Assembly: GCF_037038585.1 (NCBI RefSeq) | Contig: NC_092521.1 | Location: forward strand, 69,802,898-69,866,897 | Length of the DNA stretch: 64,000 nt | Direction: 5' to 3' | DNA from: Patagioenas fasciata | Taxonomy: Eukaryota; Chordata; Aves; Columbiformes; Columbidae | Shown: positions 37,641 to 50,761 of the stretch, piece by piece | Layout: every line of letters begins with the position of its first letter | How positions within the stretch are numbered: the stretch's first letter is position 1 | Notes under the pieces: model-generated | Told to the model about the DNA's origin: nothing | The model's input: only the letters and a program-made list of their open reading frames with translations | The model's database searches: none | Program-made: the position numbers and the translations under genes

Positions 37641-40600
37641 CTTATTCCCTCCCTCTGTTCGAATTGAAATAAAAAACAAGATTTAAAAGAGACTAAAATG
37701 GTTATTGATTTTTGGTATATACCAAGGTCTGCCTGTCTGAAAAATTTCATGAGAATTGATCTTCATGTCATACTACATTTTACATCCTTGGCAGAATATT
37801 ATTTTCAGCAGTAAAGTATTGCATTGATACAAGTTCTCTTTGGCACACAGAACAGAAAAAAGATATTTTTAAGGGTTCTACTTTTGTATGAAAATAGCAT
37901 AAGATTTGCTCCGATGTAAAATAAATTACTGCTGTCAATTAATAATCCTTCAAAAAACTTTACCAAGCTCCCCATAATTACCCCATACAGTTATGATATT
38001 TTACTTAAGACATTTCCTAGGTCTTTACTATAAAAGTTAACTAAATAGTTCTGAACATATACATGCTTTTCATGTGAAAATCTGTGCTACTACCATTAAT
38101 ATTTTTGCGTTTGATATTGAGGGTATCAACCAAACTTTTCCATCAAGTTTGGCCTTGCACAGATAGTGGCAGTCTACAATTAACATCCCACAAAATAGTT
38201 CACATTCTAAATACTCCTATTCTAGCATGGACCACAAATCCTATTTAATTCTACACTAAGCTATGAACAGTATGAAAGCAGGTTATTTGAAAATGCATGG
38301 ATTTAAAAATACTAAACTTTTCATAAATATATATCTAAATGTATAACACACATCTTCCATTGCAATTGCCTCAGTGTGTGGAAGAGACAATAAGAAATTA
38401 AACTGTAAGGGATCCCTGCATAGACCAATGAAACTCCAAAAAGGCATGCCCAGCTAGCTTACAAATGAAAGGATGCATCACTCTGCCACAAATCTCCAAA
38501 GACTCCCAGACACACGTGACTTGCTGGAAATGCCAACTTGTTAAGACTCATCACATAAATAAGAACAGGGATATTGCAAGCTCTTCATCATTTGCTTCAG
38601 GCCTGCTATCTCTCTGCCATTTCTGTGACCTGCACTGCCAGAATTTCACAATAGATGAGAGAAGATATTGCTATGGATGTATGGTCTGTAACCCTAGTGC
38701 TGGACATCCGCACTGTTGCCAGGGTTGAATTTATTGAAAACGCTAACTCAAAGAAACTCTGTGCAGGTCACAGTTCTTTTGATATTGACAGGAACAAATT
38801 AGCCAGACCTGCACACTCTCGCATATAATACTGTTATATTTCTGGACTACTTTTATCTATGAACCTCCTATTTTTACATCTGTGTTTTCATTGTGAGGTT
38901 CTATGAACACCAGATGATCCAAATAGAAACAAAGGACAAGTTAAATTCAGGTACAGTTAAAATATTCTCTCCTAATTACTCCTTTGATGTCATTATAACC
39001 AATGTAAATGGTGGTGTATTACAAGCTACTGGACAGTTTGAAAACAGGTTGTGCTTAACTAGGGATTGAATCGCAGCCTAAACTCTCAGCTCTATTGCTT
39101 TGACAGGATGAGCTCAGGCAATAGTGCGCAGCAGTCAACCACACCGAGAGGCAAGCCCTGTGTGCTCATCCCATGTTCACTCCGAAGAATAAGCCAATTT
39201 ATTTGAACTATAGACACGAGAAAGGCTGGCTGGGCTGGTTTCTTAATAGCTTTTAAATACCAGATGCTTTTTTTGGTTTTATATCAGAAAATTATGCCAA
39301 TTTTTTACAGGGAAAGAAGGCTGCTCTCTGTTTTATTTATTTTGAGAAATAAATCGCTGTTTAAGTTTGTCTCTATGAACTTTTGCAGAACAGTGGCAAT
39401 GAAGTTTCTTCCTCTTATGACTTTGGGAGTATGCATATGTGGTGCAGAAGAGGGAAAATGGGAAAAAGAAGAAATAGGTTACCATTTCTTATCATTATTT
39501 TGAAGTTTCCTTTCACTTTTTCAGATGTACAAAGAAAATGTCTTGAAGTGGTGAGATGCTCTTTTGCATATAAGCTCTCAAAAGCTCCTTGTAGCAATGT
39601 GTGGTCCCAAGAACCCACAAACTTTTTAGCAGGCTATCTGAATTACTTCCTTCATGGAAATTGTGGCTGAAATTAGAAATGACCTTCAAAGACAGCACTG
39701 CAAATGATAGTAAGAACATTTGCAATATAGTCTCTGGGTTTATGTTTCCAAAGGACCTTGTAAAATTCTTCGCTTCCTTGCCTGTGCTGTTTTGGTGGCC
39801 AGCAGAGTAGAGGTCATTTTGTTTGTTTTACCCCTCTCATGACTTTGCTTTGCCAGACGTGTGTCTGTAAGACACATCACAGTTCTTTAAAAACAAATTG
39901 TGTCATGCAGTAAAAAAAAAATTCTAAAAGCATTGTGTCAAAGGCTATTTCTGTTCCCAGCTGTTAAAATTGTAGCACCTCTTTGCTATTTTCTTTGCCT
40001 TTAGAAAGCTGCTGATCTTATATTAGCAAGCGAGCCTAACTTTACAATTGGAACAACTGATGAAATACAGTGAAATCAATAGTGACGATGTTAAAATAAA
40101 TATTGTGTAGAAAAATAAATGTTACTATTTATGAAGCAGAAAAGGTCACAGGCTATAGAAAATAATGAGCGCATTTATCCGAACCACTGTATCACAGTCA
40201 AACTGAAAGCCCTCTGATCAGTGAGTCATCCCTTTCCAAACATTTCTCTCTTACATCACTTATAATAGAAACTACTTGTGCAGCCTCTGCCTTTGCTGTC
40301 AGTGTACGAATCACTGAGGCATGACTGCAGGACCCCATCGTATAGCTCTTGTTCCCCTTTAATTCAAGTGGAGACTTGCATTATGATAAAACTATTGCAG
40401 CAGGGAACTATATTTAAAACACGGTGACTCATTCATCTTATGGCTTTCTGTGCAGTCATTAGTGGGTCATATAACTATATATAATTCATTCACGTTCCCA
40501 TTATAGTTCCTACTTATAATTGTAGTTATTTTGCTCCAATTAATTCTCTTAATAGAACAGCAGTCTCTAACCCACTGTAAGCAATTCCCCCCTTTATATT

Positions 40601-43600
40601 GTTGTCCATTCTTTGACAGTTTTTTGACAGCATATAATCTGAAATTTCCAGATAGTAGCACAGGGGTTACAGCACTGTTTGCTGTTAACTACTTGGAGCT
40701 ATTTACTCATAAAGAAACATCTGGAGGAGAAGCATCATGAAGGGTACAGGTCTGCTGTAGTGAAACAACCAAAGTTTTATTTGCATAGAGGCCAAATAGA
40801 CTACTCTTATCATCTTAATTTGTTTCTTTCCATACTTTAAATAGTCTTCCAGCAACCGAAAGATTTCAAAAATCCTTTTACGTTGCCATTTCCATCCAGG
40901 GAAGAAGTTGCTATCTTATTTTTTCTTGTTTTCTTTTCCCTTTTGAATAGATATGAAAACTTAAGATATGTTTCAATAACAAACAAATCAGTTTATACAG
41001 AATCTCATAATGCCAAATGCTGATGTACAAGCATCAGCAATGAGATCAGCTCTGCTTTGAAAATAGTTTTTGTTAGCTATCGGGTTTTACAGAGATAGTA
41101 ATGTTACCAGCGGAAGTGTTGGTGGCTATGTCATATTTGTAATTCTAGAATATGTGAGTGGAAGGCAGGGAAGGAAGAACATGTGATGGTGTTATACACT
41201 TGTTTATTTATAGAAATGGTAGTTAACCAAAAGTACCAAACCGTCCATATTGGCAAGCTAGCTCCACACAGGATCCACATGCACCTGGGCATCGACAACT
41301 GCAGTTCCCAGTGGAACCAGATGCCTGGCAGCAACCTAAATCCTTGACTTGTTCCTGCATTTCCTGATAAAAGTGGCAAAACATCTATATGTGATCCTTA
41401 AAAAATGAGTATGCACTCCCCCATCATCCTGAGGATTTCAGAGCCATTAGATGCCACTCTTACCATGTTTAGTCTAGAAATGCTGGCCTTGATCCTTTGC
41501 TAGGAAAGTAGGAAATAATGATTTTACTTCTTTCTCTAACTAAAGCAATTCAAAAAGGTTTCTTAGGCATCTTGTCACTCTGGGGAAGGTGTCTTGCTCC
41601 GCTTGGAATAATAGGAATGAGAACACTTGACTGCAGTGCTGAGACCTGGATAACAAAACTCATTCCTCTTTACTGCAGAAAGGAACAAATCAATCTAAGG
41701 ATCTGAAGTACAGACCTAAGAGTCCAAAATAGCAGTAAGGTGCTTGCATCCCTTGGCTCACTCTGTAGAGAAGAGCAATAGAAACATTCAGAGCAGACTA
41801 AAACCAACCAAGCCTCTATTATGCACAAATAAAAGAAATAGCCAGTGAAAAATAACATCAAGAACATCCCCGTTCCAAACTATTTACTACAAGAAATTTC
41901 AAAGGCTGTTATCCCTTCCTCCTCTTTCCTCTCCTTGCCCTCCTACTACCTCTCCTGACCCAACAGACTTCAGTATCCACAAACATTTACCCAGCACACA
42001 GCCAGGGCAGCCTAGGCCAATCTAAGGCCAGGTTGTGACAAAACTGTCTTTTCCCTCTCTCTGGACATGTTTTCTTATTTTTTGTCTTGTAAGGATCCCA
42101 GTGTCACCACAAACCTCATTAGGCGGTGATTCAGGAAGAAGAAAACTAAGCACTGCTGTCTGGTACTGTCCCAAATTCTAACTTTGGAGAAATCATGTTG
42201 AATTTGAGAAACGGTTTTGCAACAAAGATGAAAAAATCAGAAGGTTCTGTTTCTTCTTAAAACTGGACTATATTTCAAACAGTTCAGTAACCCCCCAAAA
42301 GATACCTTTGTGACAGGGAATATGTAACATTCCAATATTACATGGGAACTTGTAATTGAGAACTTTACTAGGAGGGCAGAATTATGAACCTGTGAATGAT
42401 TTTAACACTGATATTTCCTAGTTTGGGGGTGCGTAACTATGCAAGCTGCATGCTGTCTTTTAATTCTTCTCTGTGTGTAATCCACAGAATGATGACGGCC
42501 TTTTCAGAGCTTCAGACCATTTCTCATGGGAGTCAGGATAAGTATGAACAGCGTGAAAGGCCAGATACAACACAGGTGTTTAGAAAGCCTATAGTGGGAC
42601 TTGAAGCAAATTCAAACTCCTGCATTATAGCCCTTAGTGTTTACAAGACAGCACATCAGAGACTTTAAGGGCACCTGATTTTAATCTATGTCCCTTGAGT
42701 TGCACTCCTGCAGAAACTCATATTTGCACCAACAGGGCTGTGAAACCACAACACAGGTAATACTTGGTCCCGATTAGAATCCAGAAATAAGAGACCCAAA
42801 TTTCACTTGTGTTCAGGAGCACACTTCCAAGAAATAGATCCCAAGTGAAGAGAGATGCCTCTCTGAAGCACCTGAGGCAGAGATGTGAGAGTTAACAGGC
42901 ATCTGTGTAGGGAGCAATTCCCATCCCTAACACTGGCGTCTTTCCGCTGAAGATGTTGACCAAGACCTCCCGATCCAGTGTGTTGGCAGTTCCCTAACAT
43001 CACATGAGCTGGAAAACTCTGTTGGAGCAGCCCAAGAGCTGCATGTAGGAGTCCTGATTTTACTCCAGAACAGGGCATCTGGAAGTTCAAGGCTACAACA
43101 TTCAGTATTTTAGTCCTTCGACACATACTGCTTCTTGTGCATGTTACAACCAATAGAGCCAGACATATACAAGATATGTTTGGAGGGCTCACAGGAAGAA
43201 AACTGCTCTAGCTGCTTTAAATCCTAAATACCTGGAGCATAAGACCTCACAGTAACTGAAAGTTTATAGCTAAATTTAGAACTTCTCCTCCTCCCTCCAA
43301 AACAGGGCCTCATTAGTATTTTCACTGTATGGATTTTTAAAACTTCAGTCTGGAAATCAATTAGTCTAGTCAAGCTGCTGCCTTCCGATCCCCAGACTCC
43401 AGACCTAATTCTTTATGTCTTCTCCCCTTAGATACATTATAACCCTGTGCGCTAGTGGACTGAATTGTGCTGAATGCAAAAATGCTGAGGCATTTGTGCA
43501 TTCTATTAACAACCTCTTAAAAGAAGTATAGTTAAGGTTTTATTTTTTGCATTAATTGTGACCTTCAGAAAGAAGTTGCTCTATTACTGATCTCCTGAGA

Positions 43601-46180
43601 CATATGGTTTCCTCGTCAGGGGGTGGGGAGTGGGTAGGAAGAGGAACCTGATTTTTTTTTTCCATTTTTGAGAGCATTAAAGAACATTGCTGTATGATAA
43701 CAGAGGCAAAAAGGAAGGCTATTTGTTCCATTTATGTAGAACATCATATAATGCAGAAGCACTAATGTCATTAATTGGCCTATATGCCATCTGTTGGTGC
43801 TTTTGGTTTTCTTGATGGTCACAGCAGTACTACCAGCAACGCAGCAAGAACAGTTACCCAGTGAAATAGTCTGGGCAGAAATGATTCACAGAAAAACAGT
43901 AAGTGTAGAGTTGTGTTGTTTTTTTTTTTTTTAAAGAAAGTCTAATTGCAATAAGTGTACATGTAGCAACAAATTAGGAGACTGATTCAAACCCTCTTAA
44001 ATAGAATGATTCAACAGAAAACCAAGCAGCAGCAAGACAAGGTGATCTGATGGTAACCAGGTTAGTTTGGCACACATTGCAAAGTAAATCAGAACAGTAA
44101 AATAAGCTTTGTATTTTCGTTTTCCTCTAGGGGACATATGAAGTCTCATCATTAAGGCTTGTTGGTTGTCTGTTAAATTCAGAGCAATATTTCTCAAGGA
44201 ATCAGGAAAGTGGAGTGTTAAGTTTAAAGATTTTTCTTCCAGCTTGTTTATATACACGTGAATCAGGAAACCAAATAAAAGAAGGCACTTATTCAATACG
44301 GGAGACTAACAATAATGTATTACTGTATACAATACTCTTAGTTCACTTGGAGTATCACACTTTTTAAAAGAGTGTAAATGACACGATTTACTTATTTTAG
44401 CCTGCAGTGGTGTCTGTTCTAAAGCTTGTATGCTTGCCCTCTCTTTAAAGCAGAGCTCATACTTCAGTTTGAAGTTGACACAACCAGTACAAAATTAAAA
44501 TGGACAGCCTGATCAACAACATTCCCCACCCACACCATGCAAATCAATCAACCAGAATGACAAGAAAAGTGCCCAACACTCCCTGAAGGCTCAGTTCCAT
44601 ATCTTTCAAGCTTCAATTAAAGCAGCTTTCTTCAATGTTCCATCTCAAATTCAAATGACATACAACTTAAAATGGGCTCCTGTTATACTTTAGGGAGTGG
44701 TAATTTTGAAAGAAACAAAATATGTTTTACGGAAAATTAGCATAGTGCCATGTTGTTTCTCTTGTGCAGCTATATTAAATATATATATACCGTGTTCATT
44801 TAAATAAGATCCATTTAAATATGCTTTTCATGGTTAATTGCTAAATGTAAAACATTTGCAAATTTTAGACAAAGAAAAAAAAATTTGATGCTCCTTTCCT
44901 ATGAATCATATTTTCTTTTAGATTCAAAAAATATGTCCTGAAGTAGGGAAATAGTGTTATAGGTGAATGCAAGGAAAATATGTGAGCTAGAACAATGTGT
45001 CTCCCTCTCTCGTAATTTAAAATCATTATGTCTTGCTGATAAGAGGAAATCATTGACTAGCCATAAGGGGGAGTAAAGGAAGACCAAGCCAAAAAGATAA
45101 TTTGAGATATACGCTTGTCAGCGACAGAAAGGCCAATATTCATGTGAATACATATTAACTATATGACTGATCAGATAATCAAAGTAAAGATAAAAATGAT
45201 TACTTAATTTTTTATACCTGTATGCACAGAGTAATTACCCAGCAATACATTTAATCAACAAAGTTCTGCCCAAGTTTAAATCGTTGAGTTGATTGTACTT
45301 TCACTCTTTCCCTTAGAAACATATTTTTCCAGTCTTGTACATTTTCACTGCTTAGGACTAAGTGCAACCTTGTAGGTACGCCCCCAGTGACAATTCTTTT
45401 CTGTACCCTCCCACTCTGTTTGACCAATATTTCATAATGCATATTTCACGAACTGGCGCATAGCACGACATGCTTCATACATGCCTGTGAGTAAATGTAG
45501 GCATTTTTTACAATCTCAGCTGAAGTGTGGGAGGAGGATAAGATCCTTGAGAACTGTGCAAGCACATAAATTACTTTAGCCAGACAAGGCACTGCTGAAC
45601 TGCTGAGTGACATTCACTGCCCATGTGGGTACTCCCAGTCCGTGTTCACTTAAATCAGCATTTTGTGATAGTGCGAACATACCTCAAGTCACTTAGGGTT
45701 TTGTTGGAAAGTTCCCTGTTGGTTTATGTTTTTAAAAGACAGAGACTTCAAAATATATCTCATGGATTTGAGATAAGGACAGTTGTTAGTACTTCTGTGT
45801 CTCTGGAAGTGGAGTGAAGCTCATTTTGTTCACGCGTATTCGGATCTATATGGCAGAGTGACCACAGTGTCTACAGCTCAGGTTGCCAAACGTTTTCCTT
45901 ATGAAGATCCAGTTGCAGTTACAACTGTGCCAGAACTTATTTGAGTTGAAGTTTCCCATCATGAGCTTCTGCCTCAGGCTGAACTGAGTTTAAGCATAAT
46001 TTAGCCTTTTCAAGAAGAGCTAGGGTAAAGAATTACTAACTAAAAACAAACACACAAACTCCCTTTTTGTATCTATCTATTGAGAAGCTTTAGCGTGCCC
46101 ATGATTCTGACAGCAAGGAGTCTTTTGCTGACTTGAAGGAAATCCTCTTAAATTTGACCGACTAACTTCTGAAAATCTCT

Positions 46181-46224
46181 GTGTGTGCATATACATATAT
46201 ATATATACACACATACACATATAT
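46181..46224. repeat. Alternating purine-pyrimidine (GT/AT/AC) tract
   Basis: GTGTGT leads through CATATACATATATATATATA to ACACACATACACATATAT. The strictly alternating composition and loose dyad symmetry could favour Z-DNA or cruciform structure. Confidence 0.8.
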
Positions 46225-46850
46225 TTACTCAGTAGAGGCTTGCTGGGCTTGACAACACAAGTCTAAAGCTTTCTTCATCCACAGGCCACACAGACTACAG
46301 ACATGGGTTGATAGAGACCCCAGGAAGTCTTCACTCCTTTCTAATAAGATATCAGTTCCTGGATATGGGATATTTACTTAAGCTGCACTTAAAACATGCA
46401 GTGAAAGTGTTTCAGCCATTTGCCTTGGTAGCTTGGTTTATATCTAGAAAGATTTGTTCTAACATTTAATTGTAATCTCCAGTTTGAATTGAGCTGTTTG
46501 CATTTCATCCCAGCCACAGGGGACATTGTACATGACTGAAGACAATTATCTTGTTATCTTGTGCCCATCCTTACTTCCTTAATACTTAGCCTGTCCAAAT
46601 CTTAAACTTTTCATAATTGAACTTGTTTACTAAATCAGTTATTCATACTTCTTTCAAAAACTGGGCACTAAGTACAGCAGAATCACTTTATACCTCTCTT
46701 AAAACATGCTCTGTGCTTTACCTCCATCTAAGTCACAGCTGAACAGTGATCAGGACTTTTTCCTGCTATTTTTTCCCTGGTTACTAACACTAGGAAAAGA
46801 AAGCCAGTCTAAACTGTGAAATCAGGCTGTGTTTTTGTGAACTTGCTAAG

Positions 46851-47225
46851 AATCACAGAATCACAGAATGTTAGGGATTGGAAGGGACCTTGAAAGATCA
46901 TCTAGTCCAATCCTCTGCCGGAGCAGGAACACCTAGATGAGGTTACACAGGAAGGTGTCCGGGCGGGTTTTGAATGTCTCCAGAGTAGGAGATTCCACAA
47001 CCCCTCTGGGCAGCCTGGTCCAGTGTTCTGTCACCCTCACTGAGAAGAAGTTTCTTCTCAAATTTAAGTGGAACCTCTTGTGTTCAAGTTTGAACCCATT
47101 ACCCCTTGTGCTACCGTTGGTTGTCACTGAGAAGAGCCTGGCTCCATCCTCATGACACTCGCCCTTTATATATTTGTAAACATTAACAAGGTCACCCCTC
47201 AGTCTCCTCCAAGCTAAGGGGTAGC
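46851..47225 (-). mobile_element. CR1 LINE, 5'-truncated 3' end
   Basis: The plus strand starts with (AATCACAG)-type octamers, the reverse complement of the diagnostic CR1 3' tail ATTCTGTG, so the element reads on the minus strand with its 3' end at 46,851. Next come about 80 bases of 3' UTR and the C-terminus of the reverse transcriptase frame. Clear homology fades at about 47,216-47,250, where the 5' truncation lies. It belongs to the same or a close subfamily as the copy at 62,806-63,452. Confidence 0.93.
46933..47127 (-). pseudogene. CR1 ORF2 C-terminal fragment (reverse transcriptase protein)
   Basis: A 64-codon remnant of the end of CR1 ORF2, the protein that carries endonuclease and reverse transcriptase activities. 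Family-specific stretches include '[15 protein letters not shown]' and '[13 protein letters not shown]', ending in a stop about 80 bases from the element's 3' tail. The catalytic reverse transcriptase core lies upstream in a full element and is absent here because of 5' truncation, so this copy is dead. It differs from the sister copy at several residues, such as TRLPRG in place of NRLPRE. Confidence 0.9.
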
Positions 47226-47600
47226 ATAAGCTGGCTCAACTTTTTACAGTGCTACACTCTTCCTCATATCACTACGAGTTAACCTAACTGGAGAACCTAT
47301 CTATATTAATAGTAACACTACCCATAATTTGTTTCCTTATGTAGTTTGAATCAGTACCTGATCCCTGGCTAAGTAGCTGCACAAACTGTAATGTACTGCC
47401 ACAGCACTTCTGGGTGATGCTGAGGAATTCAGTCCAGCAGGACTTCTTCCCTCAGAAACTGAGCGCTTTCCTTGTCTGAGTAAACTGAAGTTCAGGTTGT
47501 GGTGGGGTTTTTTTGTTTTGTTTTGTTTTTTACTATTATTTAAAAAAATGCTCAGAGATGTGACTATACACACACAAGAAATGAGAGTTGAAAAACTGTG
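47226..47600. other. Spacer between two CR1 fragments
   Basis: AT-rich DNA with a T-rich tract containing GTTTT units at about 47,506-47,531. No gene is supported. Confidence 0.5.
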
Positions 47601-47767
47601 TCATAGAACCATAGAATGATTTTGGTTGGAAAAGAGCCATAAGATCATTGAGTCCAACCATAATCTAACTCTAGCACTAAACCATGTCCCTAAGAGTCTC
47701 ATCTATGTGTCTTTTAAACACCTTCAGGGATGGTGACCCCACCACTTCCCTGGGCAGCCTGTGCCTT
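47601..47767 (-). mobile_element. CR1 LINE, short 3' end fragment
   Basis: The plus strand opens 'TCATAGAACCATAGAATGA', the reverse complement of the CR1 octamer tail, followed by the typical 'TTGGTTGGAAAAGA...ATCATTGAGTCCAACC' and ending near 'CCCTGGGCAGCCTGTGCC'. It reads on the minus strand. Its 3' end differs from the copies at 46.9 and 62.8 kb, so it belongs to another CR1 subfamily. Too short to retain a meaningful reading frame. Confidence 0.92.
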
Positions 47768-49959
47768 CAGCCAGATACTCAACAGGATGACAGTAGCCAT
47801 CCAGTCTGGAGGTGTCAACATGTGCAGTGAAGGCAGCTGTTAAGACATGCAGTGAATGGGAGACAATCTTGCAAACACTAGTGAACTATTGTGCTTATGT
47901 ATTTACAGAAAATAATGCTGCCTCTGCCACAAAAGGTGAAATTAAGAGACTCACAGGTAGTGAATTAATATCTATGTAATTTGGCACATTTCTAACAAGT
48001 AGGTGAGGTGTAGGACCATTAATATACAGAAGTGTTTTTGAAGCATAGCCGTTTTGTTATTAGCTGATATCACATTTGGTGGGAGGAACATCTGTTCATA
48101 GGAGAAGTTCACTAGTGCTCCTATGGTATCCTGTGTGTGGCCATCATAGCTATTATATTCCTCCTTGTCTTCCCTGCTTTTAATCAGTAAGGATTCTCTG
48201 CCTTTCCATGCAACCAAGGAATTTCTGGAAGTGCTTTCCAGGAAGAGAATTTTGGAGCTGTAAGTAATTGTGTGTAATAGAAAACTGTTGTTTGTTCCCA
48301 TTAAATATGCAACTCCCAGTCACCAGAGTGGGGGAATACTCTTCTTCACTGGTACGACTGACAGTACTTGATACAAGTAGTGGTTTTAACACACAGGAAG
48401 ACAGGGATTACTGATTTCCTTCAAGGTCCATCAGTATAATTTCTGATGTTGTAATGAAAGAGTTGTCTAGCTGCACAGCTTTGGTTCTATTGGAAACATA
48501 GGAATTGTACAACTAAATCAAATGCCTAATACACTCATTTAATCTCTGAAAGTCAGCAGCTGGGCCCTTGGCCATGTATTAACTTCATATACCTGCTATG
48601 TAGCACATTTTACTGTATTCCCTCTAAAGGAAGGGGTGATGACTATTGCTTACAAAGTACTTCGGCTGTTTGGCAAATGCAGAGTGTAAGTTTAAAGGAA
48701 GTTTAACTTCCTTCCACAGCACACAAAGTGTTCGAGGTGTCTAATCCTCACTCATTAAGAAGGAGAGGTTCTGGTGGAAACACACTGACCTAATGGGCTG
48801 ATCCGGGATGCCAGCGCTTTTCTACAAACTGTATCATTCCAGATTTAAATATTCTGACACTTCCAGAGGAATGTTTACAGTTAACAAATGAACTTATTCG
48901 TACTTTAAGTCTCAGAACCAGGTAACTAGAATGAAGCCTGTTGTCTTTGAATACTTCATTAGGATTCAAATGTGCGGAAGATTAAGCCTATGCCCCTTCT
49001 ATGAATGAAGAAGGATTATATTATTAGATTACTTCCTCAGTCAAGTGTTTTGGGTAGATCACACTTCAGGGTAGGTATTGATGAACATGTTCATGAACGT
49101 GAGACAGAACTGTCCAGACGGAACCTGCAGGAAATTTGAAAGACCCTGTCAATCTGCCATGCTGAGCAGCAGTGTGCATTGTCCCTGGTGGGAAAATGTG
49201 TGATACAGCTATGCTCCTCTCTGTACTCAACTTTAGATACGTAGTATCTGGAATTGTCACCTTCAAATTACTTCAAGCAAACTAGCCAGAACACTGTTGT
49301 ACCAAGGAATGGCTGAGTATATGAGCAGAACAGAGCAAGCAGATTGCAAGAGCCAAGTTGCATTTTGGAAAGCCACATTTCCACTGCAGGCGTATTTATT
49401 CTATGCAGCACAGCGGTCCTCAAATTAATTTTGGAATTTGAAACAAATATAGGTATGTCAAGGAACAGACTGATATGCTTTCTTCTGGTGCATCTCTGGT
49501 TTTCTCTGGATCTGTGTCTCTTGCATGAAGCTTGTGGCACAGCAGATCACTTTCTCCCTGCTCCCACCCCTGCCATTTGTGTTAACAGAGATGTCCGAGG
49601 ACAGAGTCCAAAACACATCAGGAGAATAATGTCTGGATTTCGCTTATTTTTGGAGAATTTCTGTGCATGTTTTAACTTGGACTGTCTCATCAATCTCATT
49701 TACAGTTGCATCGGCACAACTATGCTACGAGGGCAGGAAAAAGCATCTGGAAATTTCTTTAACAGGCTTTGCCGCTGGAGAAAACACACCACTAGATTGC
49801 TTGGTATTCTGCTTCAGCTAATTAGCTCTGCTGAAAGACTCAGTTAATTAGCACGGGTATTGAGTTGCCCTGACACAGTTACACCACTTCCAAGACCCGA
49901 GCTAATCCCTCCACACAGTGCTCTGTAAGAAACAGGGAAGCGGGTGGAAAGCAGGAGGC
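47768..49959. other. Non-coding stretch left of the CpG island
   Basis: No recognised gene or young repeat. The longest open frame (49,344-49,847, plus) begins at a TTG; its first ATG leaves about 130 codons with no recognisable domain, so it is taken as chance. Confidence 0.5.
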
Positions 49960-50250
49960 ACGGCACATCCCCCCCGGGACTTTTGGGGACCTGAGACCCC
50001 GGCCAGACCCGTCCACCCCTCTTCAGGAGAAGCGAGGGGTGGCGGGTTCGTTATAAACCGCTTTCTTTGATGATCCTTCGCGCGTCTCTGAATTTGCCTC
50101 AAGCGGCTGAGGCTGGGCTCGTCAACCTCGTGCTGCAGCTCCGTACACAGCCGGGAGGCACAGCCCACACGCCGGGCAGCGCAGGGCAGGGACCAGGGAC
50201 CGGGGACCGAGCGGCACCTCCACGGCCGCCAGCCGGGCAGCCCCGCCGTG

Positions 50251-50266
50251 CGGGCACAGGTGCCCG
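50251..50266. repeat. Perfect inverted repeat in CpG island
   Basis: CGGGCAC and GTGCCCG arms (7 bases each) surround AG. It lies 12 bases left of the NRF1 palindrome. Confidence 0.8.
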
Positions 50267-50277
50267 CGGGGCAGAAT

Positions 50278-50287
50278 GCGCATGCGC
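50278..50287. promoter_or_regulatory. NRF1 consensus palindrome
   Basis: GCGCATGCGC is the perfect symmetric NRF1 site and is common in vertebrate CpG-island promoters, generally within a few hundred bases of transcription starts. Confidence 0.75.
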
Positions 50288-50380
50288 GCCCGCCGCCGGG
50301 CTGCCAGGGGGTGAGGGAACAGCCCCCCCCGGGGTGACTCCGCTCTTATTCACCCCCCGCCCCGCCTCTCCCGTTCCCCT

Positions 50381-50389
50381 TTCCGGAAG
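50381..50389. promoter_or_regulatory. ETS-family core
   Basis: TTCCGGAAG contains a palindromic TTCCGGAA with the GGAA ETS core on both strands. A second GGAA occurs at 50,394. Confidence 0.6.
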
Positions 50390-50486
50390 CGGCGGAAAGG
50401 ACCGAAGGAATCCGAAAGAAGCCGAAGCGGGGAGTTGAGGTCGGGGTGTGTGTGGGGAGAGGGGGGGCTGGTCCCGGCCTGTGGCT

Positions 50487-50500
50487 CCGCTAGGGGGCGG
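50487..50500 (+). promoter_or_regulatory. CTCF-like motif in CpG island
   Basis: CCGCTAGGGGGCGG matches the CTCF core CCASYAGRKGGCRS at all but the third base, the best such match I noticed in the window. Confidence 0.5.
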
Positions 50501-50753
50501 AGGCGGACGGGCGGGCGCGCTCCTCGCAGCCCCGCCCCGCCCGCCCAGCCCAGGCTCGGGAGCGGGAGCCGGCGGGGTCGGTTCCGTGGTCTTGCGCTCC
50601 GCACCTGCTTGCCTCGGTCTGTACGGGGGCGGTGGCCGCAACGGCCGTAACGGCCTTCCGCGCCCCCTGAGGCAGCGGGGCGGTGGCGGCGGCAGGTACC
50701 GGGCGGGGCGGCGGGAGCGGCGCGGGGCGCGGAAGCCGGGCTTGTGGGGAAAG

Positions 50754-50761
50754 TTGGCGCC
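50754..50761. promoter_or_regulatory. E2F-like site
   Basis: TTGGCGCC agrees with the TTSSCGC E2F core and lies within the candidate first exon. Confidence 0.4.

Larger units (their letters stand above)
34316..46850. other. AT-rich non-coding stretch, no gene seen
   Basis: No coding exon or RNA gene is supported over 12.5 kb. Simple tracts occur at 34,465-34,508, 35,771-35,804, 35,879-35,913, 43,920-43,934 and 46,181-46,224. A CTCF-like site lies at 37,627-37,640. Several blocks (about 36,060-36,250, 37,790-38,060, 40,070-40,580) have the texture of conserved non-coding DNA, but this cannot be shown without alignment. Confidence 0.5.

Noticed and set aside
49344-49847. Long plus-strand open frame (167 codons) just left of the CpG island
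   Set aside because: It opens at TTG, the first ATG leaves about 130 codons, no domain or family is recognisable, and no promoter or splice context supports it.
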